DNA from: Oceanobacillus caeni
Lineage (GTDB): Bacteria > Bacillota > Bacilli > Bacillales > Amphibacillaceae
Direction: 5' to 3'
Assembly: GCF_019037185.1 (NCBI RefSeq)
Contig: NZ_JAHHXM010000011.1
Span: 21,957 to 85,956 of the forward strand
Length of the DNA: 64,000 nt
Below the pieces are notes generated by a model. That model was not told where the DNA came from. It made no database searches and worked only from the letters and a program-made list of their open reading frames with translations. This document shows positions 63,633 through 64,000 of the stretch, one piece after another (positions within the stretch are counted from its first letter, which is position 1; each line of letters begins with the position of its first letter). The translations under genes and the position numbers were made by a program.

Positions 63633-64000
63633 ATGGCTAAACAAAATAAAGCGTACAAGTTTAGATTGTATCCAACAGAAGAACAGGCTTTGATCATACG
63701 CAAAACGTTTGGATGTGTCCGTTTTGTCTACAACAAGATGTTAGCTGAACGTAAAGAGACTTATGAGTTATTAAAAGAGGATAAAGATGCCTTAAAAAAG
63801 GTGAAGAACCCTACTCCTGCCAAATACAAGAAAGAGTACGAATGGCTAAAGGAGGTAGATTCCTTAGCGTTAGCGAACGCACAACTAAATTTGGATAAGG
63901 CATATAAAGCATTCTTCAAGGGAAATGCCAAATTCCCGAAATTCAAAAGTAAACGACACAGGCAAAGCTACACAACAAATGTTGTAAACGGTAATATTCA
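63633..64000 (+). CDS. tnpB: TnpB RNA-guided nuclease/transposon protein, 3' part outside window
   Basis: The ATG at 63633 follows GAGGTGA. The visible 122 codons show the N-terminal helix-turn-helix/WED region of TnpB/IS1341 proteins: NKAYKFRLYPTEEQALIIRK, FGCVRFVYNKMLAERKETYE and AFFKGNAKFPKFKSKRHRQS. The RuvC nuclease and zinc finger lie beyond the window. TnpB proteins use an RNA from the element's right end to cut at a short target motif. Confidence 0.9.
   Translation, partial: MAKQNKAYKFRLYPTEEQALIIRKTFGCVRFVYNKMLAERKETYELLKEDKDALKKVKNPTPAKYKKEYEWLKEVDSLALANAQLNLDKAYKAFFKGNAKFPKFKSKRHRQSYTTNVVNGNI

Overview
The window is low-GC Firmicute DNA from a spore-forming, motile, aerobic Bacillaceae-type bacterium. 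The evidence is strong AGGAGG ribosome binding sites with frequent TTG and GTG starts, a spore germinant receptor operon, sigma-D and sigma-54 promoters, CcpA-, PerR- and CymR-like boxes, and a hag-type flagellin leader. I cannot name the species. A halotolerant genus such as Oceanobacillus or Virgibacillus would fit, but that is inference.

Left part (1-11.6 kb): an aromatic catabolic island. A 4-hydroxybenzoate 3-hydroxylase (cut by the window edge) and a TRAP transporter (dctPQM) converge on an IclR regulator. The regulator is divergent from a complete meta-cleavage lower pathway in dmpCEFGHI order, followed by a separately promoted extradiol dioxygenase. Three copies of a TGTTCCGYATAGNGGAAC-like dyad lie at the iclR, dmpC and dioxygenase upstream regions, and a cre-like site precedes the dioxygenase.

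Flagellin locus (11.6-20.4 kb): a flagellin gene with a sigma-D promoter and a CsrA-type leader hairpin is split after codon 69 by a 278-nt ORF-less group I intron. Two glycosyltransferases follow, one a very large GT2-TPR-CDP-glycerol transferase fusion. Behind them lie two decayed flagellin 3' ends, each carrying its own group I intron at a different site, and then several small genes each broken by a single in-frame stop.

Middle (20.7-31 kb): a Uma2 nuclease, an ABC exporter, a base-excision repair pair (mutM-nfo), a padR-HAAS pair, a pRiA4b ORF-3-like gene and an Rpn nuclease. Repeated decayed copies of the rpn and nfo 3' ends are scattered here and again at 42.2 kb.

31-42.2 kb: a sigma-54 activator sits between two sigma-54 (-24/-12) promoters. 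One drives nhaC leftward. The other drives a six-gene operon (aminotransferase, C45 acylase, semialdehyde dehydrogenase, GNAT-nitrilase fusion lacking its catalytic Cys, PuuP-like permease, YtcJ-like amidohydrolase) that looks like a polyamine or N-acyl-amine degradation module.

42.7-64 kb: thioesterase and alcohol dehydrogenase, a 21-bp tandem repeat block, a ger(A-C-D-B) operon, PerR-boxed ahpCF, a phage-type endolysin, a CymR-boxed acyl-CoA dehydrogenase divergent from a cystine-type ABC importer, a zone of decayed duplicates and an IS1182 remnant, tRNA-Val, a large catalase, and an IS605-type element (tnpA, partial tnpB) inserted exactly at the catalase stop codon and running off the right edge.
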